DNA of 64,000 nt, taken from positions 1 to 64,000 of the forward strand of contig JAKLHY010000006.1 in NCBI GenBank assembly GCA_022709905.1, in the 5' to 3' direction. This stretch comes from Verrucomicrobiota bacterium. Its GTDB lineage: Bacteria > Verrucomicrobiota > Verrucomicrobiia > Limisphaerales > UBA1319. Made by a program: the position numbers and the translations under genes. The notes beneath the pieces were generated by a model that saw only the letters and a list, made by a program, of their open reading frames with translations, was not told the origin of the DNA and did not search any database. Of the stretch, positions 35,808-44,084 are shown in pieces. Each line of letters begins with the position of its first letter. The stretch's first letter is position 1.

Positions 35808-36140
35808 ATGAAGAAGACCACCTTATTGATCGCGGGAATGCTGGCGCTTTCCATGGGAATGCTGCAGGCGGCAGATGCCAAGACTAATTGGGCGGCCAAG
35901 TGCGCCGGCTGTCATGGCAAGGAAGGCAAAGGAGACACGAAACTGGGCATCAAAATGGGGGCTCGCGACTACAGTGATCCCAAGGTTCAAGATTCCATCA
36001 AGGACGAGGCCATTATCAAGGCCCTTAAAGAGGGTGTTAAGAAGGATGGCAAGCAAATCATGAAGGCCTACACAGACACCTTCACGGAAAACGAGATCAA
36101 GGAATTGGCCGCTTTCATGCGAACCCTCAAAAAGAAGTAA
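35808..36140 (+). CDS. Small periplasmic class I cytochrome c
   Basis: The 110-residue precursor has a signal peptide ending near LQAADA. One haem c motif, CAGCH, is followed by GKEGKGDTKLGIKMGARD. The distal methionine is probably in KQIMKAYTD near the C-terminus, and a final amphipathic helix (NEIKELAAFMRTLKK) is typical of small c-type cytochromes. It should shuttle electrons in the periplasm. No oxidase or dehydrogenase partner is adjacent. A 122-nt spacer separates it from the permease gene, so it probably has its own promoter. Confidence 0.9.
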   Translation: MKKTTLLIAGMLALSMGMLQAADAKTNWAAKCAGCHGKEGKGDTKLGIKMGARDYSDPKVQDSIKDEAIIKALKEGVKKDGKQIMKAYTDTFTENEIKELAAFMRTLKKK

Positions 36141-36236
36141 CTTAATGCACCGGCGGCCGTTGGGTGTGCTTGAATTCTCCGCGCGCGCACAGCGGCATCC
36201 AGTTTCTAGCCACTGTTGATTGTCTCCGAGAACATC

Positions 36237-37103
36237 ATGATGTCGCGTCGATCTGCCCTCAGGAATCTGGCTGCCGGGACTGCGGTCCTGGGCACTGCCG
36301 GATCTTCGATCACCTCCACCGTCACCGCCGCGCCCGCGGCAGCCCGCAAAGGCCGGATTCGCCACTCGGTCTCCCGCTGGTGCTACGGCAAGATCTCGCT
36401 CGAGGATCTCTGCCTGGCCGCCAAAAAAATTGGGATTGAATCCATAGAGTTGTTGGGGCCGGAAGAATGGCCGGTCGTGAAGAAGCACGGTCTGGTCTGC
36501 GCCATGTGCAACGGCCCGGATAGCATCGGATTCGGATTCAACCGTCTTGAACATCATGACAAGCTCGTGGAGGGTTTTGAACGCATGATCCCGCAGGTGG
36601 CGGAATACGGATTCCCGAATATCATCTGTTTTTCCGGGAACCGCCGCGGGATGAGTGACGAACAGGGGCTCGAGAACTGTGTCACAGGACTGAAGCGCAT
36701 CGCCAGCCTGGCCGAAAAACACAAGGTCACCGTCTGCGTCGAACTCCTGAACAGCAAGGTCGATCACAAAGATTACATGTGCGATCATTCGGCCTGGGGC
36801 GTGGAACTGGTGAAACGAGTTGGATCCGAGCGATGCAAACTCCTTTATGATATTTACCACATGCAGATCATGGAAGGAGACATCATTCGAACCATCAAAG
36901 CCGATCATGCGGCTTTTGGACATTACCACACCGGGGGCAATCCCGGGCGCCACGAAATCGATGAAACCCAGGAACTGTTCTACCCGGCCATCATGCAAGC
37001 CATTGTGGCAACGGGATACAAGGGATTTGTTGGCCAGGAGTTCGTACCCGCGCGGGATCCATTAACGTCCTTGGAGCAAGCCATTCAGATTTGCGACGTA
37101 TAA
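36237..37103 (+). CDS. Tat-exported TIM-barrel protein, hydroxypyruvate isomerase-like
   Basis: The 288-residue protein begins with a Tat-type leader (MSRRSALRNLAAGTAVLGTA, then SSITSTVTAAPA). The body is a xylose-isomerase-like TIM barrel of the sugar phosphate isomerase/epimerase family, close to hydroxypyruvate isomerase: VCVELLNSK, CKLLYDIYHMQIMEGD and FGHYHTGGNPGRHEID, with a late VGQEF. These E, D, H and E residues would bind the metal. Export by Tat would place a normally cytoplasmic type of enzyme in the periplasm, so the substrate is probably an extracytoplasmic sugar or keto-sugar. ATG at 36237 or 36240 fits the leader; an upstream TTG adds nothing. Confidence 0.83.
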   Translation: MMSRRSALRNLAAGTAVLGTAGSSITSTVTAAPAAARKGRIRHSVSRWCYGKISLEDLCLAAKKIGIESIELLGPEEWPVVKKHGLVCAMCNGPDSIGFGFNRLEHHDKLVEGFERMIPQVAEYGFPNIICFSGNRRGMSDEQGLENCVTGLKRIASLAEKHKVTVCVELLNSKVDHKDYMCDHSAWGVELVKRVGSERCKLLYDIYHMQIMEGDIIRTIKADHAAFGHYHTGGNPGRHEIDETQELFYPAIMQAIVATGYKGFVGQEFVPARDPLTSLEQAIQICDV

Positions 37104-37141
37104 CCGGTTCCCAGCATAATCAGCTGGCTGCCATGGTTCAT

Positions 37142-37182
37142 ACCGCTCATTTGGCCTTGAGATTTTCAGGCGGATGAGCGGT
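37142..37182 (+). terminator. Possible hairpin terminator between convergent genes
   Basis: ACCGCTCAT (37142-37150) pairs with ATGAGCGGT (37174-37182) around a 23-nt internal segment with some further pairing, followed by a T-rich stretch (TCATTCTTTTC). It lies 39 nt after the isomerase stop and just before the convergent efflux operon end. Confidence 0.4.
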
Positions 37183-37198
37183 TCATTCTTTTCAGGAA

Positions 37199-38440
37199 TT
37201 ACTCGTATCTAAGGGACTCGATTGGATCGAGATTAGCGGCCTTATAGGCCGGATAGGTTCCGAATACCAATCCCACCAAACAGCATATTCCCAGGCCGAT
37301 TCCCACCCAATCCAGGGGAATTGCCACAGGCACCTTCAGGTAAACCGCCGCCAAGTTCCCTCCTAGGACCCCGAGGACGACACCTGCCACACCTCCCACT
37401 TGGCACAGGGCAATCGCTTCCATGATGAATTGGCTCATGATGTTGCGTTTCCGGGCGCCAATGGCGCGGCGGATCCCAATTTCCCGAGTTCTTTCAGTCA
37501 CCGACACAAGCATGATGTTCATGATGCCGACGCCGGCGGTCAGCAAGGCGATTGAACTCACGGCGGCCACCCCGATTCGAACCGCGAACGTAATGCTTCG
37601 AAACTGGGTGATCAGAGAGTCATTCGACAAGATGTCAAAATCATCCTCCTTTCCCGGGGGCACTTTTCGAACAGAGCGCAGAACGCCCCGCACCTGCTCG
37701 ATCGTATCATCGAAGGAAGCCTGGTCTTTGGCTTGAACGACTATCTCGAGACTGCGATACCAACTGTAACGGTTGAGGCCGGTGGTTAACGGGACGGCGA
37801 GGAATCGATCCTGATCACCGCCGACCATGCCTCCTTTGGCCTCCAAAACGCCCACGACGATGTATTTGATTCCATTGAACTTGATCGTTTCGTGCAAAGG
37901 CGAACTGTGAGGAAACAGGAGCTTTGCGAGTTGGTTGCCCAGGACACAAACGTTCCGCGCGCTATCCAAGTCGGTCGTCATTAACGCCCGTCCTTCTTCC
38001 ACAACCCAGTTGCGCGCATCGAAAACCTCGGGGGTCACCCCGACCATGCCCACGTTCGGATTTGTTTTTTCGAATCGAGAAACCGCTTCGCCGCTCCATA
38101 GCCAGGAGGAAGCTCCAACGCTTTGGGCCAGTGTCGCACGATCCCGCAGTTGTTGGACCAGGGGATAACGCAGATTTTGTCGGCGCCAGTATTTCTCCCA
38201 GCCATCCGGGCCTCCGACAGGCATCGCCGGCCATTTTTGAATCTGGAAAGTATTGGCGCCCAATTGGCTAAGTTCAGTCTCCATCACATTCTGAAGCGCT
38301 CTCATGGCGGTCATTACCACAATGATGGAGAATACCCCCACAAGAATTCCGAGCAACGTCAGACCCGAGCGAAGCTTATGGGCAGTCAGCGCCCCCATCG
38401 CCATCAGAAAACTTTCCCGGATCTCGGTATTGAGTCTCAT
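37199..38440 (-). CDS. MacB/FtsX-type ABC transporter permease, second copy
   Basis: This 413-residue permease of the MacB-type superfamily has an N-terminal transmembrane helix (LRSGLTLLGILVGVFSIIVV), a large periplasmic MacB_PCD domain (about 50-260), and three C-terminal helices of the FtsX domain. ALLTAGVGIMNIMLVSVTERTREIGIRRAIGARKRNIMSQF is the conserved cytoplasmic loop. It has no ATPase domain of its own. Together with the preceding, non-identical permease it should form a heterodimeric mechanotransmission unit driven by the ATPase two genes upstream. It is last in the four-gene operon. Confidence 0.87.
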   Translation of the reverse strand: MRLNTEIRESFLMAMGALTAHKLRSGLTLLGILVGVFSIIVVMTAMRALQNVMETELSQLGANTFQIQKWPAMPVGGPDGWEKYWRRQNLRYPLVQQLRDRATLAQSVGASSWLWSGEAVSRFEKTNPNVGMVGVTPEVFDARNWVVEEGRALMTTDLDSARNVCVLGNQLAKLLFPHSSPLHETIKFNGIKYIVVGVLEAKGGMVGGDQDRFLAVPLTTGLNRYSWYRSLEIVVQAKDQASFDDTIEQVRGVLRSVRKVPPGKEDDFDILSNDSLITQFRSITFAVRIGVAAVSSIALLTAGVGIMNIMLVSVTERTREIGIRRAIGARKRNIMSQFIMEAIALCQVGGVAGVVLGVLGGNLAAVYLKVPVAIPLDWVGIGLGICCLVGLVFGTYPAYKAANLDPIESLRYE

Positions 38441-38464
38441 GGATGTGCGGGTATGGACTTGGTT

Positions 38465-39688
38465 TTATTCATTTCTCATGGCCTCGACAGGACTCAAGCG
38501 GGCAGCCCGGTAAGCCGGCATAAAACCCGCCACCAACCCGGTCAAAAGGGCAATGGTCAATGACATCGTTACAATGATCCACGACATCGAGGATGGCAAC
38601 CAATGGGACATCAACAAACTCAGAGGGAAAGCCAGCACTAACCCCAGAACCCCGCCAAAAAGGCAGAGAGACGCGGCCTCCATTAAAAACTGGATCAGGA
38701 TCGTGCGTCGTCGGGCTCCGAGCGCCTTCCGCAGGCCAATTTCCTTGGTACGCTCGGCGACTGAGACAAACATGATGTTCATGATGCCAATGCCACCCAC
38801 AAACAACGACAACCCGGTAATGAAGAGACCCACGGAGGCAATGGTCGTGCTCAGGCGATTGAACATTTTGATGAAGGCGTCCTGTTGATTCACGGCGAAA
38901 TCATCAGGCCGGTCGGGAGGCAATCGTCGGATACGACGCATCACGCCCCTGAGTTCCTCAACGGCATCTCCGATTTGATCCAGATTCCTCACTTTGACGG
39001 CGATGGTGACGTTTGGCCATCGACTGATGTCGCTGATGAATCGAGTGATGGGAACCATGACGCGGTTGTCCATGTTAAACACGCCCAGGAAAGATCCCAG
39101 CTTCGCCACAACGCCAACGACTTCATAGGCGCTTTCCTGGATGCGGATCTTTCTGCCAATGGCGGGTTCATGGGGGAAAAAATTGGCCGCCAAGTCCGCC
39201 CCCAGGACACACACCGGACGGGCGCCATCCACTTCTTCCGGGAAAAGAAACCGGCCTGCGGTCAAGGTCAGGTTGCCAACAGTTTCCATTTCCGAACCGC
39301 AACCGACAATCTGAACGCCGCTTGCGCTGCGATTATTGTAGCGGACGGAACGGAAGGTATCGGCCACAGGTGAGACAGCGAGGCTCGACACGGCTAGGCG
39401 GGCTAACTGCCGGGCATCCTCCAGCAGGATGTCGCGGCGATTGCGCACCTTCCACCATTCCTCATCTCCAAACCAGGCAAATTTTTCGATGTAAACCACG
39501 TCGGACCCGATGGAGGAGATGCTTTTAAGAAATGCCTGGTTGAGGCCTTCAATTGCGGTCGCCATCAAGGTCACGGTCACCACTCCGATCACGATCCCCA
39601 GAGTGGTCAGGGTGGAACGCATCTTGTTTGCACGCAAGGCTCCCCATGAAACCCGGAGTCCTTCGCGAAGTTCAAATGCCCACGTCAT
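38465..39688 (-). CDS. MacB/FtsX-type ABC transporter permease, first copy
   Basis: The 407-residue permease has the same layout as the next gene: an N-terminal helix ([20 protein letters not shown]), a periplasmic domain with [20 protein letters not shown], and a C-terminal FtsX domain with [40 protein letters not shown]. The paralogues share the family motif, but the periplasmic domains differ considerably, which favours a heterodimer. The ATG overlaps the ATPase stop (39685-39688), so the pair is translationally coupled. Confidence 0.87.
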   Translation of the reverse strand: MTWAFELREGLRVSWGALRANKMRSTLTTLGIVIGVVTVTLMATAIEGLNQAFLKSISSIGSDVVYIEKFAWFGDEEWWKVRNRRDILLEDARQLARLAVSSLAVSPVADTFRSVRYNNRSASGVQIVGCGSEMETVGNLTLTAGRFLFPEEVDGARPVCVLGADLAANFFPHEPAIGRKIRIQESAYEVVGVVAKLGSFLGVFNMDNRVMVPITRFISDISRWPNVTIAVKVRNLDQIGDAVEELRGVMRRIRRLPPDRPDDFAVNQQDAFIKMFNRLSTTIASVGLFITGLSLFVGGIGIMNIMFVSVAERTKEIGLRKALGARRRTILIQFLMEAASLCLFGGVLGLVLAFPLSLLMSHWLPSSMSWIIVTMSLTIALLTGLVAGFMPAYRAARLSPVEAMRNE

Positions 39689-40458
39689 GCTGATTCCGAG
39701 TGAGAACCGGCTGTCTGGACACCGATCCTCGCCCTATGGCTTGAATCCACCCGCTGTTCGTCCGCAGCAATCCTGCCGTCACGAATCCGGATAATGCGAC
39801 GCGCATGACGAGCAATGTCCTCCTCATGAGTCACCACAATCAGGGTGTTGCCTTTCTGGTAAAGATCCTCGAAGACCTCCATGATTTCCTCGCCTGTTTT
39901 GGAATCCAGGTTACCGGTTGGCTCATCAGCCAGAATCAAGGATGGATTATTGACCAGGGCGCGGGCGATGGCGACACGCTGTCTCTGGCCGCCTGACAGC
40001 TCGTTGGGCTTGTGATGAACCCGATCGGCCAACCCGACTTGGTTCAGTGCGCTGAGCGCCTTTTCGCGGCGTTCCTCGGCGGATATTCCCGCATAGATGA
40101 GAGGTAATTCCACGTTGTGGAGGGCGTTGGATCGCGCAAGCAAATTGAAGGTTTGAAAGACAAAACCAACCTCCTTGTTCCGCACGTCCGCCAACTGGTT
40201 GTCATCCATCTCGCCGACATTAAGTCCGTTGAGCTCAAAGACGCCCGAGGTAGGGGTGTCCAAACAACCCAAGAGATTCATTAAAGTCGACTTGCCCGAA
40301 CCCGAGGGGCCCATCACGGCAACATATTCTCCCCGGGCAATCTCGAGGTCCACCTCGCGCAGGGCATGGATCGTCTCGGAGCCGACCTGGTAATTCTTGA
40401 CGAGTTTGCAGAGCCGGATCATGGCTTGGTTGGGCGAGGATGGACTGCTGGCAATCAT
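39685..40458 (-). CDS. MacB/LolD-type ABC transporter ATP-binding protein
   Basis: This 257-residue stand-alone ATPase has Walker [10 protein letters not shown], the Q-loop at GFVFQTFNL, signature [15 protein letters not shown], Walker [13 protein letters not shown] and the switch histidine in [25 protein letters not shown] is typical of the MacB/LolD/YtrE group. It energises the two FtsX-type permeases. The ATG at 40458 gives a 12-residue N-terminal extension; the methionine before [11 protein letters not shown] (40422) is an alternative start. It begins four nt after the adaptor gene ends. Confidence 0.9.
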   Translation of the reverse strand: MIASSPSSPNQAMIRLCKLVKNYQVGSETIHALREVDLEIARGEYVAVMGPSGSGKSTLMNLLGCLDTPTSGVFELNGLNVGEMDDNQLADVRNKEVGFVFQTFNLLARSNALHNVELPLIYAGISAEERREKALSALNQVGLADRVHHKPNELSGGQRQRVAIARALVNNPSLILADEPTGNLDSKTGEEIMEVFEDLYQKGNTLIVVTHEEDIARHARRIIRIRDGRIAADEQRVDSSHRARIGVQTAGSHSESA

Positions 40459-40461
40459 GCG

Positions 40462-41874
40462 CTAATGAGCGGGTTCTTCACGGCCCTCGGTCTTATCCTG
40501 GGCCGCCTTGGTATTGTCCACCTTGATCTTCTTGCCATCCTCCAACTCCCGATTAATGGCTTTGTATCCCCCAGAGACGATCTCCTGGTTTTCTTGGAGG
40601 CCTTCAGTGATTTCGACATAGGTATCATCGCTGATCCCGCGTTTGACGGGCACCATTTTGGCCTTTTGGCCATCTACCAGAAACACGACTTCGATCGGTT
40701 TGGGGGGTTCGTTGGGCTTTTTAGAGGGGGCGGTCGCATGGGCCGAGTGAACTGAGTTTGTTGACTCCGTTGAGTTTGTTGACGAATTGGACGCCGCAGT
40801 CAGATTGGTGGATGGGTTTCCCTTGGCAGGCCGGTTGGCGGTAGCGGACGCTTTGGCGACCTGCTGGATCGCATTAGTGTCCTTGGGCATTCGAGTCGTC
40901 ACGCTCTGGATTGGCACGGTCAGAACATTGGTGCGCATGCGGGTTTCCACTTCGGCTGTAACCGACATGCCTGGGCGAAATGCCTCCTTTTCCTGGATCC
41001 GGATGCGGACTTCAAACTTGGTGGCCTCCTGCTGCGATCCCATCCCCTGGGTTTTCGCGGTGTTCGCGATTTCAGAAACAATGCCGCTGAACTTTCGATC
41101 GCGAAAGGCATCCACCTCCAAGTTGGCCTTTTGCCCCACCGAGATCAGGACCACATCAATTTCCCCAATATCAACCCGGGCTTCCATATCGTTGAGGTCG
41201 GCAATGGTCATGACCTCGGTGCCCTGGTAGGTCGCCGTACCCACGACCCGCTCGCCGAGCTGGGAGTTCAGTTTGCTGATGGTTCCAGACAAGGGCGAAT
41301 AAATCGTCGTTTTGCGCAGTTCCTCTTCCGCGCGGGCCAGTGAGGCGCGGGCCATTGAAGTCTGGTGCTCGGACTGCTGGCTGCTGGCTTTGGCGGCATC
41401 GTAGCCTGTTTTCGCATCCAGGAACTGGGATTCGGAAACCAGGTTGTTGGCGAAGAGATCGCGAAAGCGCTTAAACTCCGCCTCCGCCTTCTCCAGATTC
41501 GCTGCTGCCACATTGTTGTGGGCAAGGGACGATTTCAAGTTCGCCTCCATCGAATTGCGGTTGGCCTCGTAAAAGTCCGGTTTGATTTTCATGAGGAGGT
41601 CGCCCTTATGGATCTGTTGTCCTTCCTTGACAGGCAGATCGATAATCTCACCGCTGACCTCAGGGCTGATCTTGACAAAAACCACCGGCTGAATCTTGCC
41701 ATTCGCCGTGACGGTTTCGATCAGATTTCGACGCAAGACCTTCTCGGATTGAACGGTGGTTGGATTCTGTCGATTTCGAAAAAAGACCGCATACACAGAT
41801 ACGGCAGCCAAAACGATGAAGATCCCTCCCCAAACAAGGAGCTTCCGACGAGTTTTCTTTTTTGGACCTGGCAT
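40462..41874 (-). CDS. MacA/HlyD-type periplasmic adaptor protein with low-complexity insert
   Basis: The 470-residue adaptor has a basic N-terminus and a single membrane anchor (LLVWGGIFIVLAAVSVYAVF). A lipoyl/barrel-sandwich half-motif (VSGEIIDLPVKEGQQIHKGDLLMKI) and a long coiled-coil hairpin (about 105-200) follow, then the second lipoyl half (TTIYSPLSGTISKLNSQLGERV) and a beta-barrel. At about 335-395 an Asn/Ser/Thr/Ala/Lys/Pro-rich insert interrupts the membrane-proximal domain, which then resumes with VEVVFLVDGQKAKMVPVKRG. It links the inner-membrane ABC pump to an outer-membrane channel; no TolC gene lies in the window. First gene of the operon. Confidence 0.88.
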   Translation of the reverse strand: MPGPKKKTRRKLLVWGGIFIVLAAVSVYAVFFRNRQNPTTVQSEKVLRRNLIETVTANGKIQPVVFVKISPEVSGEIIDLPVKEGQQIHKGDLLMKIKPDFYEANRNSMEANLKSSLAHNNVAAANLEKAEAEFKRFRDLFANNLVSESQFLDAKTGYDAAKASSQQSEHQTSMARASLARAEEELRKTTIYSPLSGTISKLNSQLGERVVGTATYQGTEVMTIADLNDMEARVDIGEIDVVLISVGQKANLEVDAFRDRKFSGIVSEIANTAKTQGMGSQQEATKFEVRIRIQEKEAFRPGMSVTAEVETRMRTNVLTVPIQSVTTRMPKDTNAIQQVAKASATANRPAKGNPSTNLTAASNSSTNSTESTNSVHSAHATAPSKKPNEPPKPIEVVFLVDGQKAKMVPVKRGISDDTYVEITEGLQENQEIVSGGYKAINRELEDGKKIKVDNTKAAQDKTEGREEPAH

Positions 41875-41885
41875 GATGTATAATA

Positions 41886-41914
41886 TATAAACGCTAAGAC
41901 ACTTTAGTTCTCAA
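41886..41914 (-). promoter_or_regulatory. Putative sigma-70 promoter of the MacAB-type operon
   Basis: On the minus strand TTGAGA (41914-41909) is followed by a 17-nt spacer and TTTATA (41891-41886) inside an A/T-rich TTATATATTATAC run. Transcription would begin only about five nt before the ATG at 41874, too little for a Shine-Dalgarno site. Confidence 0.4.
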
Positions 41915-42116
41915 AATGTTACAGAAAACCACCACCATCAGAAGAGGTGTTGCCCTCAGCCGCCGAGCATCCTTTCCTACTCCTCGGAAACGAGACCACC
42001 TGGAAAACCCGGCGATGGGCGTGGCCGTTGGATCCCTCGGCGGAACTGCGCCGCTCATCAATGATCACCCCTCCATTGGGAATAGACTTAAGTTCTCGGA
42101 TGCAGAACTCTGGCCA

Positions 42117-43019
42117 TCAAGCCAAGAAGGATAGCCACAACGCCCGGTAATATTTCATCAGCCGCACCGGATCAGGGCTTTCGGGTATCTCGGCAAGGCA
42201 AAATCCCCGGTAGTCAATTTCTTTGAGGCGCTGCATCAGCCGACGATAGGGATAGCCTTCATCGTATAATTCGGTGAGGTGCACCTCGTAGATGCGGTCT
42301 TTCAGGAGGTCAAAGTTGTGTTCAAACCCCTGCCCCGCCAGATCGGTCCGGTTGGAATTCCAGCAAGCGCCGACGTTTTTGTGGTTGGCGGCGTCCAACA
42401 TCGCCTTGATATGCGGCACCAGTGAAGTCTCGGTTCCGTGAACCTCCAGACGAATTTCGACTCCATGCTGGGCTCCGAACTCAGCCAACTCCCGCAGGGA
42501 ACGTCCGATTTGTTCGATGGTTTTTTCCTTGGGAACCTCTTTGGGAAAGGCGTTGGGCCGAACCTTAACTCCCGAAGCTCCTACGTCGGCCGCCAGGAGG
42601 ATGTATTCCCGGGTGGCTTCAATGTCTTTGCGGAGCTTGGCAACATCCGGGCTGTGATAATCGAAAGCGCTGCCCAATCCAAACAATTGGACACGTGAAC
42701 TCTGAAAACGCGCCTTGATTTCGGCGCGCTGGGCCTTGGTCAATGTCACTTCCACGCCGTGGGCGTGCGTGGTGCGCAATTCCACGCCTTCAAAACCTGT
42801 GCTCTCGCAATTCTTGATGATGGTCGGGATGTCCCAATCCTTGGCGAGATTGTAGGTTACCAAGCCAAGTCGCATGCCGGTTCCAGGCGGCTTGGCGATA
42901 ACACCATCCGCCGCGCTAACGCCGCATGTTGACGATGGCAAAAGGCCCAGAACACTCACGCTGCTTCCGAGAAAGCCCAGAAAGCCACGACGATTCAAAC
43001 GTTTGCCGGTTGGACTCAT
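42117..43019 (-). CDS. Tat-exported sugar phosphate isomerase/epimerase-like TIM-barrel protein
   Basis: The 300-residue protein has a Tat leader (KRLNRRGFLGFLGSSVSVLG). The body is an AP-endonuclease-2/xylose-isomerase-like TIM barrel: GFEGVELRTTHAHGVEV, ADVGASGVKVRPNAFP, VEIRLEVHGTET, NVGACWNSNRTD, YEVHLTELYDEGYPYRRL and GFCLAEIPES. The E, N/D, H and E residues at strand ends are likely metal ligands, but the sequence differs enough from the protein at 36237 that they probably act on different substrates. Export suggests a periplasmic role. It is separated by 242 nt from the efflux operon promoter. Confidence 0.8.
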   Translation of the reverse strand: MSPTGKRLNRRGFLGFLGSSVSVLGLLPSSTCGVSAADGVIAKPPGTGMRLGLVTYNLAKDWDIPTIIKNCESTGFEGVELRTTHAHGVEVTLTKAQRAEIKARFQSSRVQLFGLGSAFDYHSPDVAKLRKDIEATREYILLAADVGASGVKVRPNAFPKEVPKEKTIEQIGRSLRELAEFGAQHGVEIRLEVHGTETSLVPHIKAMLDAANHKNVGACWNSNRTDLAGQGFEHNFDLLKDRIYEVHLTELYDEGYPYRRLMQRLKEIDYRGFCLAEIPESPDPVRLMKYYRALWLSFLA

Positions 43020-43091
43020 AACTGGATTCCATCGGAGGCGATCCGAGTCGTCAAGGGCAAATCACGGCCTGACGGGCGCGCCAGGAGGCGC

Positions 43092-43898
43092 TTACTTGTT
43101 TGGCGGAGGCGCGTTGGTGGCTGGCGCGGGGGCGTTAGTGCCTGCCGGCGCCACTTTCACAGTGCCATCCTGCCTGAGCTCGACATTAAGGTTGAAATTG
43201 GTCTGTGGCGTTGGTTTGGCTGGTAACGCCTGCAATCGCTCTGCTCCTTTCATCGTGGATCCTCCGGACAGGATACCCCGACGTATCCAATCCAATCTTC
43301 GCTGGATGGAGAGCTCTTCGCGGAGCTTATGGACTTGTTCGCGAAGGAAGGCCAGGCTGTTCAGCTGTTTCTCCAATTCGGCTTTCTCGGCCTGCAACCG
43401 CTTCAATTCCTTGAGCAAGAAAGCCCGGTCGCCTTCCGAAGCGGAGAGTTTCTTTTCCGTGTCCTGAATCTGCTGTTCCAGGCCCGTGATGGAATTGGTC
43501 AGATCCCCCATTCGGCGTGATAGATCTTCTCGCTGCGATTCCAGATCGGTGATTTTCGCCTCACGCCGGGCCATTTCCTGCTTGGCTGCTTCCACCGAAG
43601 CCTTGGCCTCAGCAGCCTCTAATTCGACCTTGGCCAGCTTTTCAGAGACCTCTGTCAGTTGGTTGGAGATAGTGAATACCTGTTCAACAGTCTCGGCCAG
43701 GTTGGTTTCCAATTGGCTTTTTACATTCTTCTCCTGCAGCAAGTCCGAACTCGCCTGCACCAGATCGTTGGAGAGGCTGGACATGCTGGCCACCGTCTTG
43801 ATTTCGTGCTCAGTTGAGCGCTTTTTCTGGACAAACAGCAGCCCCGCCAACACGACACACAGGGCGATCAGCACGATGTTTAGGGCCATTGATTTCAT
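43092..43898 (-). CDS. Membrane-anchored coiled-coil protein, function unknown
   Basis: The 268-residue protein starts with a signal-anchor helix (LNIVLIALCVVLAGLLFV). Residues about 30-200 are rich in E, K, Q, L and A with clear heptad character (VSEKLAKVELEAAEAKASVEAAKQ, LEQQIQDTEKKLSASEGDRAFLLKELKRLQAEKAELEKQL), that is, a long coiled coil. The C-terminus is a short basic segment and a Pro/Ala/Thr/Asn-rich tail (APAGTNAPAPATNAPPPNK) that could span the cell wall. I do not recognise a named family. A structural or tethering role in the envelope is a guess. Confidence 0.75.
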   Translation of the reverse strand: MKSMALNIVLIALCVVLAGLLFVQKKRSTEHEIKTVASMSSLSNDLVQASSDLLQEKNVKSQLETNLAETVEQVFTISNQLTEVSEKLAKVELEAAEAKASVEAAKQEMARREAKITDLESQREDLSRRMGDLTNSITGLEQQIQDTEKKLSASEGDRAFLLKELKRLQAEKAELEKQLNSLAFLREQVHKLREELSIQRRLDWIRRGILSGGSTMKGAERLQALPAKPTPQTNFNLNVELRQDGTVKVAPAGTNAPAPATNAPPPNK

Positions 43899-44084
43899 AA
43901 GACCTTCATATTACCGAGACTATCCAAACACTTCAAGGTTTCCCTCGGGCTCTCACAATCGATTCGCCGGAGATCCGCGCAACCATGATTGGAGATTTCC
44001 ATCGCTTTCATTAGATCCGAAAAAAGTTTTACTGAACATCTCGAAAGCGACCCAAGAAGTCAATCCAACTGCAACTGCTGAATG

